NCBI RefSeq assembly: GCF_006912135.1
Contig: NZ_VIRS01000032.1
Location: 21,260-85,259 of the forward strand
Direction of reading: 5' to 3'
DNA length: 64,000 bases
Origin: Cryptosporangium phraense
Lineage (GTDB): Bacteria; Actinomycetota; Actinomycetes; Mycobacteriales; Cryptosporangiaceae
A program made the position numbers and the translations under genes. The number at the start of each line of letters is the position of its first letter. Within the stretch, counting starts at the first letter, position 1. The notes beneath the pieces are model-generated. The model was not told where the DNA came from and ran no database searches. It saw only the letters and a list, made by a program, of their open reading frames with translations. Below are positions 51,193 through 60,042 of this stretch, one piece after another.

Positions 51193-54028
51193 GCTGGTCG
51201 GGTTGGTGGTGGTGTCGCACAGCCGGGCGCTGGCCGAGGCGGCGGTGGGGTTGGCGTCGGAGATGGTTCCGGGGTCGGGTTTGCGGGTGGAGGTGGCGGC
51301 CGGCCTGGACGCGGAGACGTTCGGGACGGATGCGGTGGCGATCTCGGAGGCGATCGAGCGGGCGTCCGGGCCGGCCGGGGTCGTGGTGTTGATGGATCTC
51401 GGGTCGGCGTTGTTGTCGGCCGAGATGGCGTTGGAGTTGCTGGAGCCTGCGGTGGCCGAGGGGGTGGTGTTGAGCCCGGCGCCGCTGGTGGAGGGGCTGG
51501 TCGCGGCGGTGGTGGCCGCGGCCGGGGGTGCGGGGAGGGACGAGGTGGCGGCGGAGGCCGCTGCCGGGGTTGCGGCGAAGGCGGAGCACCTGGGCGGGGT
51601 GCCTGCGGTCGAGCCGTCCTTCGCGTCCGAGTCGTCCAGGGAGCTCGAGCCGCCCGGAGCCGGGCGGGGCGCGGCCCGCGCGGGGCCGGCGCAGGCCGCG
51701 CCGCCCGTGGGCGAGCCGTCCGGGGGGTCTGAGCCGTCCGGGGAGCTCGAGCCGCCCGGGGCGGTGGGGGGCGATCGCGGGCCGCGGGGGGAGTTCGTGG
51801 TCACCGACCCGATGGGGCTGCATGCGCGGCCGGCGGCCGCGTTGGTCGGGGCGGTGCGCGGCACCGGGGTGCCGATGCGGTTCCGGAACCTGACGACGGA
51901 TTCGGACCCGGTCCCGGCCGAGAGCCTCAGCCGGGTGGCGACGCTCGGTGCGTTGCTCGGCCATCGAGTGGAGGTGACCGCCCCGGCCGGTGGGGAAGCG
52001 GCCGTGGCCCGGGTGCTGGCCGCCGCCGACGAGATCTTCGCCGCGTTCCCGCCCCGGCCGACCGAGCCGACCGAGCCAGCCGAGCCGGCCGAGCCGACCG
52101 AGCCGACCGAGCCAGCCGAGCCGGCCGAGCCGACGGAGCCGGCCGGGTCGGCCGAGCCGGTTGGGCCGGTTGGGCCGGTTGGGCCGGTTGGGCCGGTTGG
52201 GCCGGTTGGGCCGGTTGGGCCGGCTGGGCCGGCCGGGCGTGCCGCGCTCGGCGTTGCCGGCGTGGGGGCGGCTTCGGGCGGGTTGGCGGCTTCGGGTGGG
52301 GTTTTGGGGGCGGCGGGGGCGTTGGCGGCGTCGCCGGGGATCGTGGTCGGGGCGGTGCGGCAGCGGGAGGCGGCGGGCGGCGGCGCGGAGGCAGCGAGGG
52401 TCGCGGGGGAGCCCGAGGTCGAGCGGGAGCGCCTGCTGGCCGCGCTGGGCCGGGCCGGGGCCGAGGTGCGGCGGACCCGGGAGCGCGTGGCCGGGGAACT
52501 CGGCGAGGCCGAGGCGGAGATCTTCGACGCCCACGCGATGCTGCTCGAAGACCCGGAACTGCGGTCGGCCGCGTTCGACCGCATCGACGACGGCGCCGAG
52601 GCCGGAGCGGCGTGGGCGGCCGCGGTCGGCGAGGCCGAGACCGCCTGGAGCGCGCTCGCGGATCCGTACCTCCGAGCCCGAGCCGCTGACCTGGCCGCCC
52701 TCCGTGCCCAGGTCGTCACCGCACTCCGCACCGCCGCGGCCGGCCCCACCGCCACGGCCGGCGCGGCCGGCCCTGCCGCCGTGGCCGGGGCTGGTGCTGA
52801 CGCGGAGGGGCTCGTGCTCGTGGCGGAGGATCTGACGCCTGGAGAGGCGGTCGGGCTGGCGGGCGTGGTGGGGGTCGTGCTGGCCGCCGGGGCACCCACC
52901 TCGCACGGCGTGATCCTGTTGCGTAGCCGGGGGATACCGGCCGTCGTGGCCGCCGGGGGAGGCGTGCTGAGCCTCCCCGACGGCACTCCGATCGCGTTCG
53001 ACGGGACGACCGGGGAGCTGGTGGTCGATCCGTCGCCGGGGGTCCGGGCTCGGTTCGTCGGCGAGCGGGACTCCGCGGCGGCCAGGGCCTCCTCGGCGGC
53101 CTCGCGAGCGTCGCTCGGGGCGGTGACTCGGGACGGCGTCCGGATCGAGGTGGGGGCCAACCTCGGGTCGGTCGCGGACGCGCGCGCGGCCGCGGCGAAC
53201 GGGGCGGACCTGGCCGGGCTGGTCCGGACCGAGTTCCTGTTTCTCGACCGCGAAACCGCGCCGGACGTCGACGAGCAGACCGCGGCCTACCGGGCGCTGG
53301 CGGAGGCGCTCGGTGGGCGTCGCCTGACGCTGCGGACGCTCGACGTCGGTGGGGACAAGCCGCTGCGGTACGCGCCGGTGCCGCCGACCGCCAACCCGTT
53401 CCTGAGCGTCCGGGGGCTCCGGTTCTCGCTGGTGCGGCCGGATCTGTTCCGGGCTCAGCTGACCGCGATCGTGCGGGTCGCCGTCGAGACGCCGGTGACC
53501 GTGCTGTTCCCGATGGTGAGCACGGTGGACGAGCTTCGCGCGGCGCGCGCCGCGCTCGACGACGTGCTCCGGGCCGAGCAGGCTTCCCCCGCCGGGCTGC
53601 GGGTCGGAGCGATGATCGAGGTGCCGGCGGCCGCGCTCAAGGCCTCGGCGCTGGCTCCGTTCGTCGACGTGTTCAGCATCGGGACGAACGACCTGACCCA
53701 GTACACGCTGGCCGCCGCCCGCGGCGACGGCGGGGTCGCGGCGCTCGGTGACCCGTGGGATCCCGGGGTGCTGCGGCTCGTCGACTCGGTGTGCCGGGGG
53801 GCGTCCGATCGGGTCACGGTGAGCGTGTGCGGGGAGTTCGCGGGAGATCCGGGCGCGGCGAGTGTCCTGATCGGTCTCGGCGTGCGGGAGCTGAGTGTGG
53901 CCCCGGCCCGGGTGCCGGAGGTGAAGCAGGCCGTCCGCGAGCTGACCGCCGCGACCGCGACGACCACGGCCTCCGCAGCGCTCGCCGCCCCGACCGCCTC
54001 CGAAGCCCGAGCCACCGCTCTCGGCTGA
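51185..54028 (+). CDS. dhaM: DhaM-HPr-Enzyme I fusion phosphotransferase
   Basis: 947 residues. Residues 1-125 are the DhaM EIIA-like domain with phospho-His12 (VVVSHSRALAEA). Residues about 203-288 are HPr with His213 (MGLHARPAAALV). After a repeat linker (290-350: EPTEPAEPAEP, then GPV repeats) comes a complete Enzyme I (about 383-935): phospho-His574 in PTSHGVILL, then LVRTEFLFLDRE, LRTLDVGGDKPL, NPFLSVRGLRF, the PEP-site GTNDLTQYTLAAARGD and the Cys in VCGEFAGDPG. E. coli DhaM has only the N-terminal part of EI; here the PEP-binding barrel is present, so the chain can take phosphate from PEP and deliver it to DhaL by itself. Start overlaps dhaL by 8 bp. Confidence 0.92.
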   Translation: MTELVGLVVVSHSRALAEAAVGLASEMVPGSGLRVEVAAGLDAETFGTDAVAISEAIERASGPAGVVVLMDLGSALLSAEMALELLEPAVAEGVVLSPAPLVEGLVAAVVAAAGGAGRDEVAAEAAAGVAAKAEHLGGVPAVEPSFASESSRELEPPGAGRGAARAGPAQAAPPVGEPSGGSEPSGELEPPGAVGGDRGPRGEFVVTDPMGLHARPAAALVGAVRGTGVPMRFRNLTTDSDPVPAESLSRVATLGALLGHRVEVTAPAGGEAAVARVLAAADEIFAAFPPRPTEPTEPAEPAEPTEPTEPAEPAEPTEPAGSAEPVGPVGPVGPVGPVGPVGPVGPAGPAGRAALGVAGVGAASGGLAASGGVLGAAGALAASPGIVVGAVRQREAAGGGAEAARVAGEPEVERERLLAALGRAGAEVRRTRERVAGELGEAEAEIFDAHAMLLEDPELRSAAFDRIDDGAEAGAAWAAAVGEAETAWSALADPYLRARAADLAALRAQVVTALRTAAAGPTATAGAAGPAAVAGAGADAEGLVLVAEDLTPGEAVGLAGVVGVVLAAGAPTSHGVILLRSRGIPAVVAAGGGVLSLPDGTPIAFDGTTGELVVDPSPGVRARFVGERDSAAARASSAASRASLGAVTRDGVRIEVGANLGSVADARAAAANGADLAGLVRTEFLFLDRETAPDVDEQTAAYRALAEALGGRRLTLRTLDVGGDKPLRYAPVPPTANPFLSVRGLRFSLVRPDLFRAQLTAIVRVAVETPVTVLFPMVSTVDELRAARAALDDVLRAEQASPAGLRVGAMIEVPAAALKASALAPFVDVFSIGTNDLTQYTLAAARGDGGVAALGDPWDPGVLRLVDSVCRGASDRVTVSVCGEFAGDPGAASVLIGLGVRELSVAPARVPEVKQAVRELTAATATTTASAALAAPTASEARATALG
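52159..52222 (+). repeat. 9-bp coding minisatellite in dhaM linker
   Basis: GGTTGGGCC repeats about seven times in tandem, coding for Gly-Pro-Val repeats in the linker between HPr and Enzyme I. It is preceded (52050-52140) by a 36-bp period repeat coding for EPTEPTEPAEPA. Copy number may vary between strains without breaking the frame. Confidence 0.85.
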
Positions 54029-54079
54029 CCCCGCCCCGCACCCGACCGGCCGCGCACGGCCGACCGGTGGCCCGCGGGC

Positions 54080-54886
54080 TCAGACGGCGGCGGCTGCTCG
54101 GCGGCGGGCGCGCGCGGCCGGGATGACCAGGGGAGTCGACGTCTCGGGATCGGGAACCACCTGACACGGCAACCCGAACACCTCCTCGACCAGCTCGACC
54201 GTCACGATCTCCCCCGGCGTCCCCTCCGCCACCACCTCCCCCGCCTTCATCGCGATCAGATGCGTCGCGTACCGGCACGCGTGGTTCAGGTCATGGAGCA
54301 CCGCGACCAACGTCCGGTTCTCCCGTTCGTGCAGCTCGGCGCACAGATCCAGCACCTCGAGCTGATGCGCGATGTCCAGATACGTCGTCGGCTCGTCCAG
54401 CAGCAGGATCGGCGTCTCCTGGGCCAGCGCCATCGCGAGCCACACCCGCTGGCGCTGCCCGCCCGACAGCTCGTCCACCAGACGCAGGGACAGGTCCGCG
54501 ACGCCGGTCGCGGCCATCGCCGCGGCCACGACGTCGGCGTCCGTGCGGGACCACTGGCGCAGCAGCTTCTGGTGCGGGTAGCGCCCGCGGGACACCAGGT
54601 CGGCGACCGTGATGCCGTCGGGCGCGGTCGGCGACTGCGGCAGCAGCCCGAGCCGGCGGGCGACCTCCTTCGACGGCAGCGCGCTGATCTGCGCGCCGTC
54701 GAGGTACACCGCGCCGGTCCTGGGCTCGAGCATGCGCGCGAGTGCGCGGAGCAGCGTCGACTTGCCGCACGCGTTCGGCCCGACGATGACCGTGAACGAC
54801 TCGTCGGGGATCTCGACGGTCAGCTCCCGGGCGACGACCCGCTGGTCGTAGGCCAGCTCGACCCCGTCCGCGTGCAACCGAGCCAT
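54080..54886 (-). CDS. ferric-siderophore ABC transporter ATPase, FepC/FecE-like (orphan)
   Basis: 268 residues. Walker A GPNACGKSTLLRAL, Q-loop LLPQSPTAPDG, signature LSGGQRQRVWLAMALAQ, Walker B ILLLDEPTTYLD and H-loop VAVLHDLNHACRYATHLIAM give an intact ATPase of the iron-siderophore/B12 class. No permease or binding protein lies beside it, so it must serve a transporter encoded elsewhere. An iron box sits 25-43 bp upstream (54911-54929), implying derepression under iron limitation. Confidence 0.93.
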   Translation of the reverse strand: MARLHADGVELAYDQRVVARELTVEIPDESFTVIVGPNACGKSTLLRALARMLEPRTGAVYLDGAQISALPSKEVARRLGLLPQSPTAPDGITVADLVSRGRYPHQKLLRQWSRTDADVVAAAMAATGVADLSLRLVDELSGGQRQRVWLAMALAQETPILLLDEPTTYLDIAHQLEVLDLCAELHERENRTLVAVLHDLNHACRYATHLIAMKAGEVVAEGTPGEIVTVELVEEVFGLPCQVVPDPETSTPLVIPAARARRRAAAAV

Positions 54887-54910
54887 GCCGTCTCCTCCCG
54901 CGCCACCGGC

Positions 54911-54929
54911 TTAGGGGAGCCTAACTCAT
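54911..54929 (-). promoter_or_regulatory. IdeR/DmdR-type iron box
   Basis: TTAGGGGAGCCTAACTCAT matches the actinobacterial iron-box consensus TTAGGTTAGGCTAACCTAA at about 13-14 of 19 positions, with both TTAGG and CCTAA(C) cores. It lies upstream of the FepC-type gene and overlaps the last codons of the F420-type reductase gene (stop 54926). Fe-bound IdeR/DmdR1 would repress here. Confidence 0.7.
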
Positions 54930-55339
54930 GCGCGTTCGAGTACGACCACGGGAATCTGCCGGTCCACCTTCGCCTGGTGCTCGGCGAAGAACGGGTACTG
55001 CTCGACGATCCCGGCAAACAGCGAATCGCGCGACTGGCCCGACGGAACGACCGCGGTCGCCGCGAACGTGTCACCCGGCAGTTCCACTGTGACCCGCGGA
55101 TTCGCGACCAGATTGTGGAACCAGGCCGGATGGGCCGGCGCCCCCGCGTTGGAGGCGACGACCATCAGCCGGTCACCGTCGCGGATGTACATCATCGGCG
55201 CGGTGTGCTCGCGCCCGGTGCGCGCGCCGGTGGTCGTCAGCAGCAGCAACGGACGGTCTTCGACCGCCTCGCCGTTGGTCTCGCGGAACTGCGCGATCAA
55301 CTGTCTGTTGTAGGCACCCACGTCGTCGGGCATCGTCAT
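54926..55339 (-). CDS. F420-type nitroreductase/quinone reductase family protein
   Basis: 137 residues from ATG 55339, which has AGGAG 6-7 bp upstream (the longer frame to 55375 is not supported). The split-beta-barrel Ddn pattern is clear: LLLLTTTGARTGREHTAPMM, YIRDGDRLMVVASNAGAPAH, PAWFHNLVANPRVTVELPGD, ending IPVVVLERA. Relatives use deazaflavin F420 to reduce quinones or nitro compounds; the cofactor is inferred from family. Divergent from the P450 gene. Confidence 0.88.
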   Translation of the reverse strand: MTMPDDVGAYNRQLIAQFRETNGEAVEDRPLLLLTTTGARTGREHTAPMMYIRDGDRLMVVASNAGAPAHPAWFHNLVANPRVTVELPGDTFAATAVVPSGQSRDSLFAGIVEQYPFFAEHQAKVDRQIPVVVLERA

Positions 55340-55400
55340 GACGGTCTCCTCAGCCTCATCGTGCGCACCGGCCACTCTTCCTTACGAAGCTGACACCGTC

Positions 55401-55430
55401 CGTCAGGATCAGGGCAAAATAAGCCTGACG
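55401..55430. promoter_or_regulatory. inverted repeat between the reductase and P450 genes
   Basis: CGTCAGG-N16-CCTGACG (55401-55407 and 55424-55430), perfect 7-bp arms around an AT-rich centre (GCAAAATAAG). It lies 20 bp before the P450 start in the 111-bp divergent gap, a plausible operator for both. Confidence 0.4.
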
Positions 55431-55450
55431 ACGGACGGGGGTGTGGCGAC

Positions 55451-56788
55451 GTGCCGGTGAAGGCCTGGGTCCGGTGGATGGGCCAGCACGGGATCGCCCG
55501 GGTCGTGATCAGGCGGGCGGCCAAGCACGGCGACCTGCACGCCCGCATCCTCACCGACCCGGACGCGCGCCGCGACCCCTACCCGACCTACGACGCGATC
55601 CGGGCCCGCGGCCCGGTGGTCCAGGGCCGGCTCATAACCCAGGCGGTGAGCCACGAGGCGGTCACCCAGGTCCTGCGCAGCGACGCGTTCGAGGTCGGCT
55701 TCGACCCCGAGACGATGCCGTTCATCGCCCGGCACGTGCTCACCCGGGTCGCCGCCGACGAGCGGATCGTCGGCCCCATCGACCCGCCGTCGCTGCTGGT
55801 CACGAACCCGCCCGACCACTCCCGGTACCGGCGGCTGGTCAGCCGCGTCTTCACCGCCAAGGCGGTCGAGGCCCTGCGGGCCCGGATCGAGCAGCGTGCC
55901 GACGAACTTCTCGACGCGATGGCCGCCCGGCCGTCGGCGGGGCCGCGGAACCTCGTCGCCGACTACGCCAGCCTGCTCCCGGTCACGGTCATCGCCGAGA
56001 TCCTCGGGGTACCGCTGGAGATGCGTCGCCAGTTCCTGACCTGGGGCACGATGGCCGCCCCGGTCCTCGACGTCGGGATCTCCTACCGGCAGTTCCGCCG
56101 GTCCGAGGAAGCGCTCGAGAAGATGTCGGACTGGATGTACGCGCACTTCGAGCGCCTGCGCCGGGAGCCCGGCGACGACATCGTCAGCCGGCTGGTCCAC
56201 CTCGACGACGCGAGCGGGAAGCTCACCGACCGGGAGCTGCTGGCGATCTCCGGGCTGCTGCTCGCGGCCGGGTTCGAGACCACGGTCAACCTCGTCGGCA
56301 CCGGGGCGCTGCTGCTGCTCCAGCACCCCGACCAGCGGGCCGAGCTCGACGCCGACCCGTCGCTGTGGCCGAACGCGATCGACGAGATGCTGCGCTTCGA
56401 GCCGCCGGTGCAGGCGACGAGCCGCCGGTCGGTCCGCGCGACCGAGGTGTGCGGGGTCGCGCTGCCGGCCGGGTCGTTCGTCACCGCGATGATCGCCGGC
56501 GCCAACCGCGACCCGGGGGTGTTCGCCGACCCGAACCGCTTCGACGTCCGCCGGGCCAACGCCCGGGAGCACCTGTCGTTCTCCAGCGGGGCCCACTACT
56601 GCATCGGGGCGTCGCTGGCCCGGCTCGAGGGCGAGATCGGCCTGCGCCGCCTGTTCGGCCGGTTCCCCGGCCTCACGCTGGCCGGTCCGCCCAGCCAGCG
56701 CGAGACCCGCGTCCTGCGCGGCTACACCTCGATCCCGGTCCTGCTCGGCAGCCCCGCGCTGCTGGAGACCGAGGTGCCCGCCGTCTAG
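55451..56788 (+). CDS. cytochrome P450
   Basis: 445 residues from GTG 55451. I-helix LLLAAGFETTVNLVG (oxygen-binding AGxET, Ala/Gly-Phe-Glu-Thr), K-helix EMLRFEPPVQATSRR (ExxR), and heme loop FSSGAHYCIGASLARLE with the Cys thiolate ligand. Soluble bacterial class I P450; redox partners are not encoded nearby and no biosynthetic cluster surrounds it, so the substrate is unknown. The TAG stop (56786-56788) is inside the CTAG target duplicated by the MITE-like element. Confidence 0.95.
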   Translation: MPVKAWVRWMGQHGIARVVIRRAAKHGDLHARILTDPDARRDPYPTYDAIRARGPVVQGRLITQAVSHEAVTQVLRSDAFEVGFDPETMPFIARHVLTRVAADERIVGPIDPPSLLVTNPPDHSRYRRLVSRVFTAKAVEALRARIEQRADELLDAMAARPSAGPRNLVADYASLLPVTVIAEILGVPLEMRRQFLTWGTMAAPVLDVGISYRQFRRSEEALEKMSDWMYAHFERLRREPGDDIVSRLVHLDDASGKLTDRELLAISGLLLAAGFETTVNLVGTGALLLLQHPDQRAELDADPSLWPNAIDEMLRFEPPVQATSRRSVRATEVCGVALPAGSFVTAMIAGANRDPGVFADPNRFDVRRANAREHLSFSSGAHYCIGASLARLEGEIGLRRLFGRFPGLTLAGPPSQRETRVLRGYTSIPVLLGSPALLETEVPAV

Positions 56789-56954
56789 GCCCTGTCCTGC
56801 GAATCCGTGCTCGGCTGCGGCTCCGCTCAGCCGCCGCCAGGCCGCGCTGTCGGGCTGTCCGGATACAACAGCGGTATCCGGACATCCCTCCGCCTTGCCT
56901 GACGACGGCTGAGCGGTGCCTCGCTGCGAGCGAGATTCGCAAGACAGGGCCTAG
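56785..56954. mobile_element. MITE-like palindromic element with CTAG target duplication
   Basis: A 162-bp element (56789-56950) is flanked by CTAG on both sides (56785-56788, 56951-56954). Its ends are inverted repeats: GCCCTGTCCTGCGAATC at the left and the complement of GCCCTGTCTTGCGAATC at the right, 16 of 17 matches. Pairing continues inward with interruptions (CCGCTCAGCCG on both arms) to a perfect central hairpin TGTCCGGATAC / GTATCCGGACA with a 7-nt loop. No coding capacity. A 4-bp CTAG duplication and GxCCTGTC ends are usual for IS5-family transposition, so it was probably moved in trans. Both convergent genes keep their TAG stop from the duplicated CTAG. Confidence 0.8.
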
Positions 56955-59089
56955 GCGTCGCGCACCTCGTTCAGCACCGCCGCGAAGCGGCGGACCCGCT
57001 CCGAGGTCATGAACTCCGAGATGCCGACGGTCCGGTGCGCGCCGTCGTCGGCCGACGGCACCGCGAGCGGCAGCCGCCAGTTCGGGTACTCGTCCATCGT
57101 CCCCGGCAGGTTCGGCTGGCGGACGTCGCCGACCGCGTCGCCGGGAGCGGCCAGCACGATCCGGGCCGGCGTCCGGGTCAGCAGCGCGTGCAGCCCGAGG
57201 ATGGCCTCCTCGCCGGTCGCGTCCGGCGAGCTGACCAGGCCCTCGGCGTGCGCGAGGGTCAGCAGCGCGGCCCGCTCGGCGTCCGCGGTCGCCTGCTCCT
57301 CGGCCGCCGACCGGCCCAGCACCCCCAGGGCCGCCCGCACGCGCACGTGCTCGCCGGTCAGGAACCCGGCCGCGGTCGGCAGATCGTGCGTCGTCACGCT
57401 GGCCGCTGCGCCCTTCCGCCAGTCGGCCGGCGGCCGCGGCCGGTCCGGCAGTTCCCCTTCGACGTCCCGGGACGGGTCGGGGTCGTCGCGCTCGAACCAG
57501 AGGACGTTGCTGCCGAGCACGTTCCTCGCGGCCAGCGCGGTGGCCACGTGCGGCTCGACCGTGCCGAGGTCCTCGCCGACCACCAGCGCGCCGGCCCGGT
57601 AGGCCTCCAGCGCCAGCACGCCGAGGAACGCGTCGGCGTCGTACCGGACGTAGGTGCCGTCGGCGGCCGACGAGCCCACCGGGACCCACCACAGCCGGAA
57701 CAGGCCGAGCACGTGGTCGATCCGCACCCCGCCGGCGGCCCGGAGCACGGCCCGCAGCATGTCCCGGTACGGGCCGTAGCCGGCCTCGGCCAGCTTCTGC
57801 GGGTTCCACGGCGGCAGGCCCCAGTTCTGGCCCTGCTGGTTGAACGAGTCCGGCGGCGCGCCGACCGTCGCCGCGGTGGCCAGGACGTCCTGCAGCCCCC
57901 AGGCGTCGGCTCCGCCCGGGTCGACGCCGACGGCCAGGTCGTGCACGACGCCGACCGGCATGCCGGCCTCCCGGGCGCCCCGGTCGACCGCGGCGAGTTG
58001 CTCGTCGCAGAGAAACTGCAGCCAGGCGTGGAAGTCGATCCGGTGGGCCAGCCGGGTGCGCTCGGCGGCGACCGCGTCCGAGCCCGGGTGGCGCAGCTCC
58101 TCCGGCCAGGTCTGCCAGGGCACGCCGTGCTCCTCGGCCAGCGCGCAGAACGTGGCGAAGTCGGTGAGGCCCTGGCCCTGCTCCTCCCGGTACGCGGTCA
58201 CCGCGGTATCCCGGGACGCGGCCAGCGGGAACAGCATCTCCAGCGCGGCCAGCTTGGCCTGCCAGACCGGGTCGCGGACGATCCGGTCGTCCGGCGCCTC
58301 CGGGCGTAGATCGTCCACGGCCAACCGGAGCTCGTCGGACGCGGCCCGGTACTCGGGTACGTCGGTCACCCGCAGGTAGAGGGGACTGCGGAACCGGCGG
58401 CTCGACGGGTAGTAGGGCGAGTTCTCCAGCGGCAGCACCGGCGAGGGCGCGTGCAGCGGGTTGCAGACGACCGCGCCCGCCCCGAGCTCGCCGCTCCAGC
58501 GGACCAGGTCGCGCAGGTCCCCGTAGTCGCCGATGCCCCACGAGTCGTCGCCGCGCAGCGCGTAGAGCTGCAGCATCCAGCCCCAGACCCGGGCGTCGCC
58601 GGGCGGGTACGGCACCTGCGCCGGGGCGGCGATCAGCACGGCCTCGGCGGTCTCCCCGCCGGCGGTGGCGACCAGCCGGTGCCAGCCGGGTTCGAGCGGA
58701 GGCAAGCTCACGGTGCGCGCCTCGCGCAGCAGCTCACCCACGGTGCGAGCCTGAGTGACGTCACCGTTCTGGGTAGGAAGCTCGGGGCCGGGCTCGGTGT
58801 GGACGACCACCGACGGGACCACCCCGGACGGGGTGTGGACCTCGACGGTGGCCGGTGCGCCGGCGGTCACCACGACGGTCGGCGGCAGCAGCCGCCGCCA
58901 GGGGGTCGTGTCGGCGTCGGCGAGCGACGCGGCGACCTCGGCCGGGGTGCCGGCCGCGACGCCGAGCGCGCCGAGGACGGCGATCACGGTGTCGGGGGTG
59001 ACGGTCTCCGGGCGTCCGGTCGAGCCGACGTATTCGGTGGCGACCCCATGTGCGGCGGCGAGCGCGGCCAGGTCCCGATCGATGGTCAC
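56951..59089 (-). CDS. malQ: 4-alpha-glucanotransferase (amylomaltase, GH77)
   Basis: 712 residues from GTG 59089 (VTIDRDLAALAAAHGV). Residues 1-160 are the actinobacterial N-terminal extension; the GH77 barrel follows with VWGWMLQLYALRGDDSWGIG, NSPYYPSSRRFRSPLYL, nucleophile Asp in GVRIDHVLGLFRLWW, acid/base Glu in VVGEDLGTVE and third acid in TTHDLPTAAG. It transfers alpha-1,4-glucan chains in maltodextrin and glycogen metabolism. The longer frame to 59656 is non-homologous. Its TAG stop is in the right copy of the MITE target duplication. Confidence 0.95.
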   Translation of the reverse strand: MTIDRDLAALAAAHGVATEYVGSTGRPETVTPDTVIAVLGALGVAAGTPAEVAASLADADTTPWRRLLPPTVVVTAGAPATVEVHTPSGVVPSVVVHTEPGPELPTQNGDVTQARTVGELLREARTVSLPPLEPGWHRLVATAGGETAEAVLIAAPAQVPYPPGDARVWGWMLQLYALRGDDSWGIGDYGDLRDLVRWSGELGAGAVVCNPLHAPSPVLPLENSPYYPSSRRFRSPLYLRVTDVPEYRAASDELRLAVDDLRPEAPDDRIVRDPVWQAKLAALEMLFPLAASRDTAVTAYREEQGQGLTDFATFCALAEEHGVPWQTWPEELRHPGSDAVAAERTRLAHRIDFHAWLQFLCDEQLAAVDRGAREAGMPVGVVHDLAVGVDPGGADAWGLQDVLATAATVGAPPDSFNQQGQNWGLPPWNPQKLAEAGYGPYRDMLRAVLRAAGGVRIDHVLGLFRLWWVPVGSSAADGTYVRYDADAFLGVLALEAYRAGALVVGEDLGTVEPHVATALAARNVLGSNVLWFERDDPDPSRDVEGELPDRPRPPADWRKGAAASVTTHDLPTAAGFLTGEHVRVRAALGVLGRSAAEEQATADAERAALLTLAHAEGLVSSPDATGEEAILGLHALLTRTPARIVLAAPGDAVGDVRQPNLPGTMDEYPNWRLPLAVPSADDGAHRTVGISEFMTSERVRRFAAVLNEVRDA

Positions 59090-59134
59090 GAGCGAAGAAC
59101 CTACCCAGTTGCGTGGGCCTGATTCGCTAACGGC

Positions 59135-59839
59135 GTGGCGGATGCGACGGACGTGTCGTTGGACGGTTCTTTTCGGCGGCGGATGCGGCGACGGATCATC
59201 GGGGCGCTGGCCGGGGTGGTGGTGCTGGGCGTGCTGGCGTTCGGGGGGCCGCTGGTCTGGACCTGGAGCGTTTCGTCGGGGCACCGGTTCAGCCGGGTGC
59301 CGGACGCTCCGGACGCGCCGGTGGCGATCGTGTTCGGCGCGCAGCTGCAGCCGGACGGGAAGCCGAAGCCGTTCCTGGCCGGACGTCTGGACGTCGCGGC
59401 CGCGCTGTACCGGGCCGGGCACGTGAAGGCGATCCTGGTGTCGGGCGACGGGAGCGGGACCTCGGGGAACGAGACCGCGGCGATGACGCGGTACCTGGCC
59501 GCGCGGGGCGTGCCGGCGGCGAAGCTGGTCGCGGATCCGGCCGGGCTCGACTCGTACGACACCTGTGTGCGGGCGTACCAGGTGTACGGGGTGCGCCGGG
59601 CGTTGCTGGTGAGCCAGGAGTTCCATCTGCCCCGGGCGGTGGCGCTGTGCCGGCACGTGGGGATCGAGGCCGACGGCGTCGCGGGGCGGTGCGACGACTG
59701 CCGTCAGATGACGCTCTGGCGCAACCGGTTCCGGGAAATTCCGGCCGGGTTCAAGGCGGCCGTCGACGCTGTGCGCGACCGGCCGCCGGTGGTCAGTTCC
59801 CCGCCCGATTCGTCAGTTTCGAAGGCTTTGACCAGCTGA
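59135..59839 (+). CDS. SanA/YdcF-like membrane protein (DUF218)
   Basis: 234 residues. One N-terminal membrane helix (IIGALAGVVVLGVLAFGGPL) and an outer DUF218 domain: APVAIVFGAQLQPDGKPKPF, LAGRLDVAAALYRAGHVKAI, SGDGSGTSGNETAAMTRYLA, SYDTCVRAYQVYG, QEFHLPRAVALCRHVGIEA. SanA family proteins affect envelope permeability and vancomycin sensitivity in enterobacteria; the enzyme activity is not established. ATG or GTG start choice at 59135 puts the helix right after a short basic region. Confidence 0.85.
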   Translation: MADATDVSLDGSFRRRMRRRIIGALAGVVVLGVLAFGGPLVWTWSVSSGHRFSRVPDAPDAPVAIVFGAQLQPDGKPKPFLAGRLDVAAALYRAGHVKAILVSGDGSGTSGNETAAMTRYLAARGVPAAKLVADPAGLDSYDTCVRAYQVYGVRRALLVSQEFHLPRAVALCRHVGIEADGVAGRCDDCRQMTLWRNRFREIPAGFKAAVDAVRDRPPVVSSPPDSSVSKALTS

Positions 59840-60042
59840 TTTGGCTGCACCCTACCTGGGAAATGGCACGTGCCGAACGCGTCGGCGCGGATTGCACCCG
59901 GGCCTCCTCCGAACGGCGTATTCCCTACTGTTCGGGAGGAGACAGATGAACTGTCCAACGGCCGATCGTGGGAACGGCTTTCCGGGCGCAACCTTGATTC
60001 CAGTAGAGAGACGAACCGGGAACCCAGGAAGGGATCAAGGCC

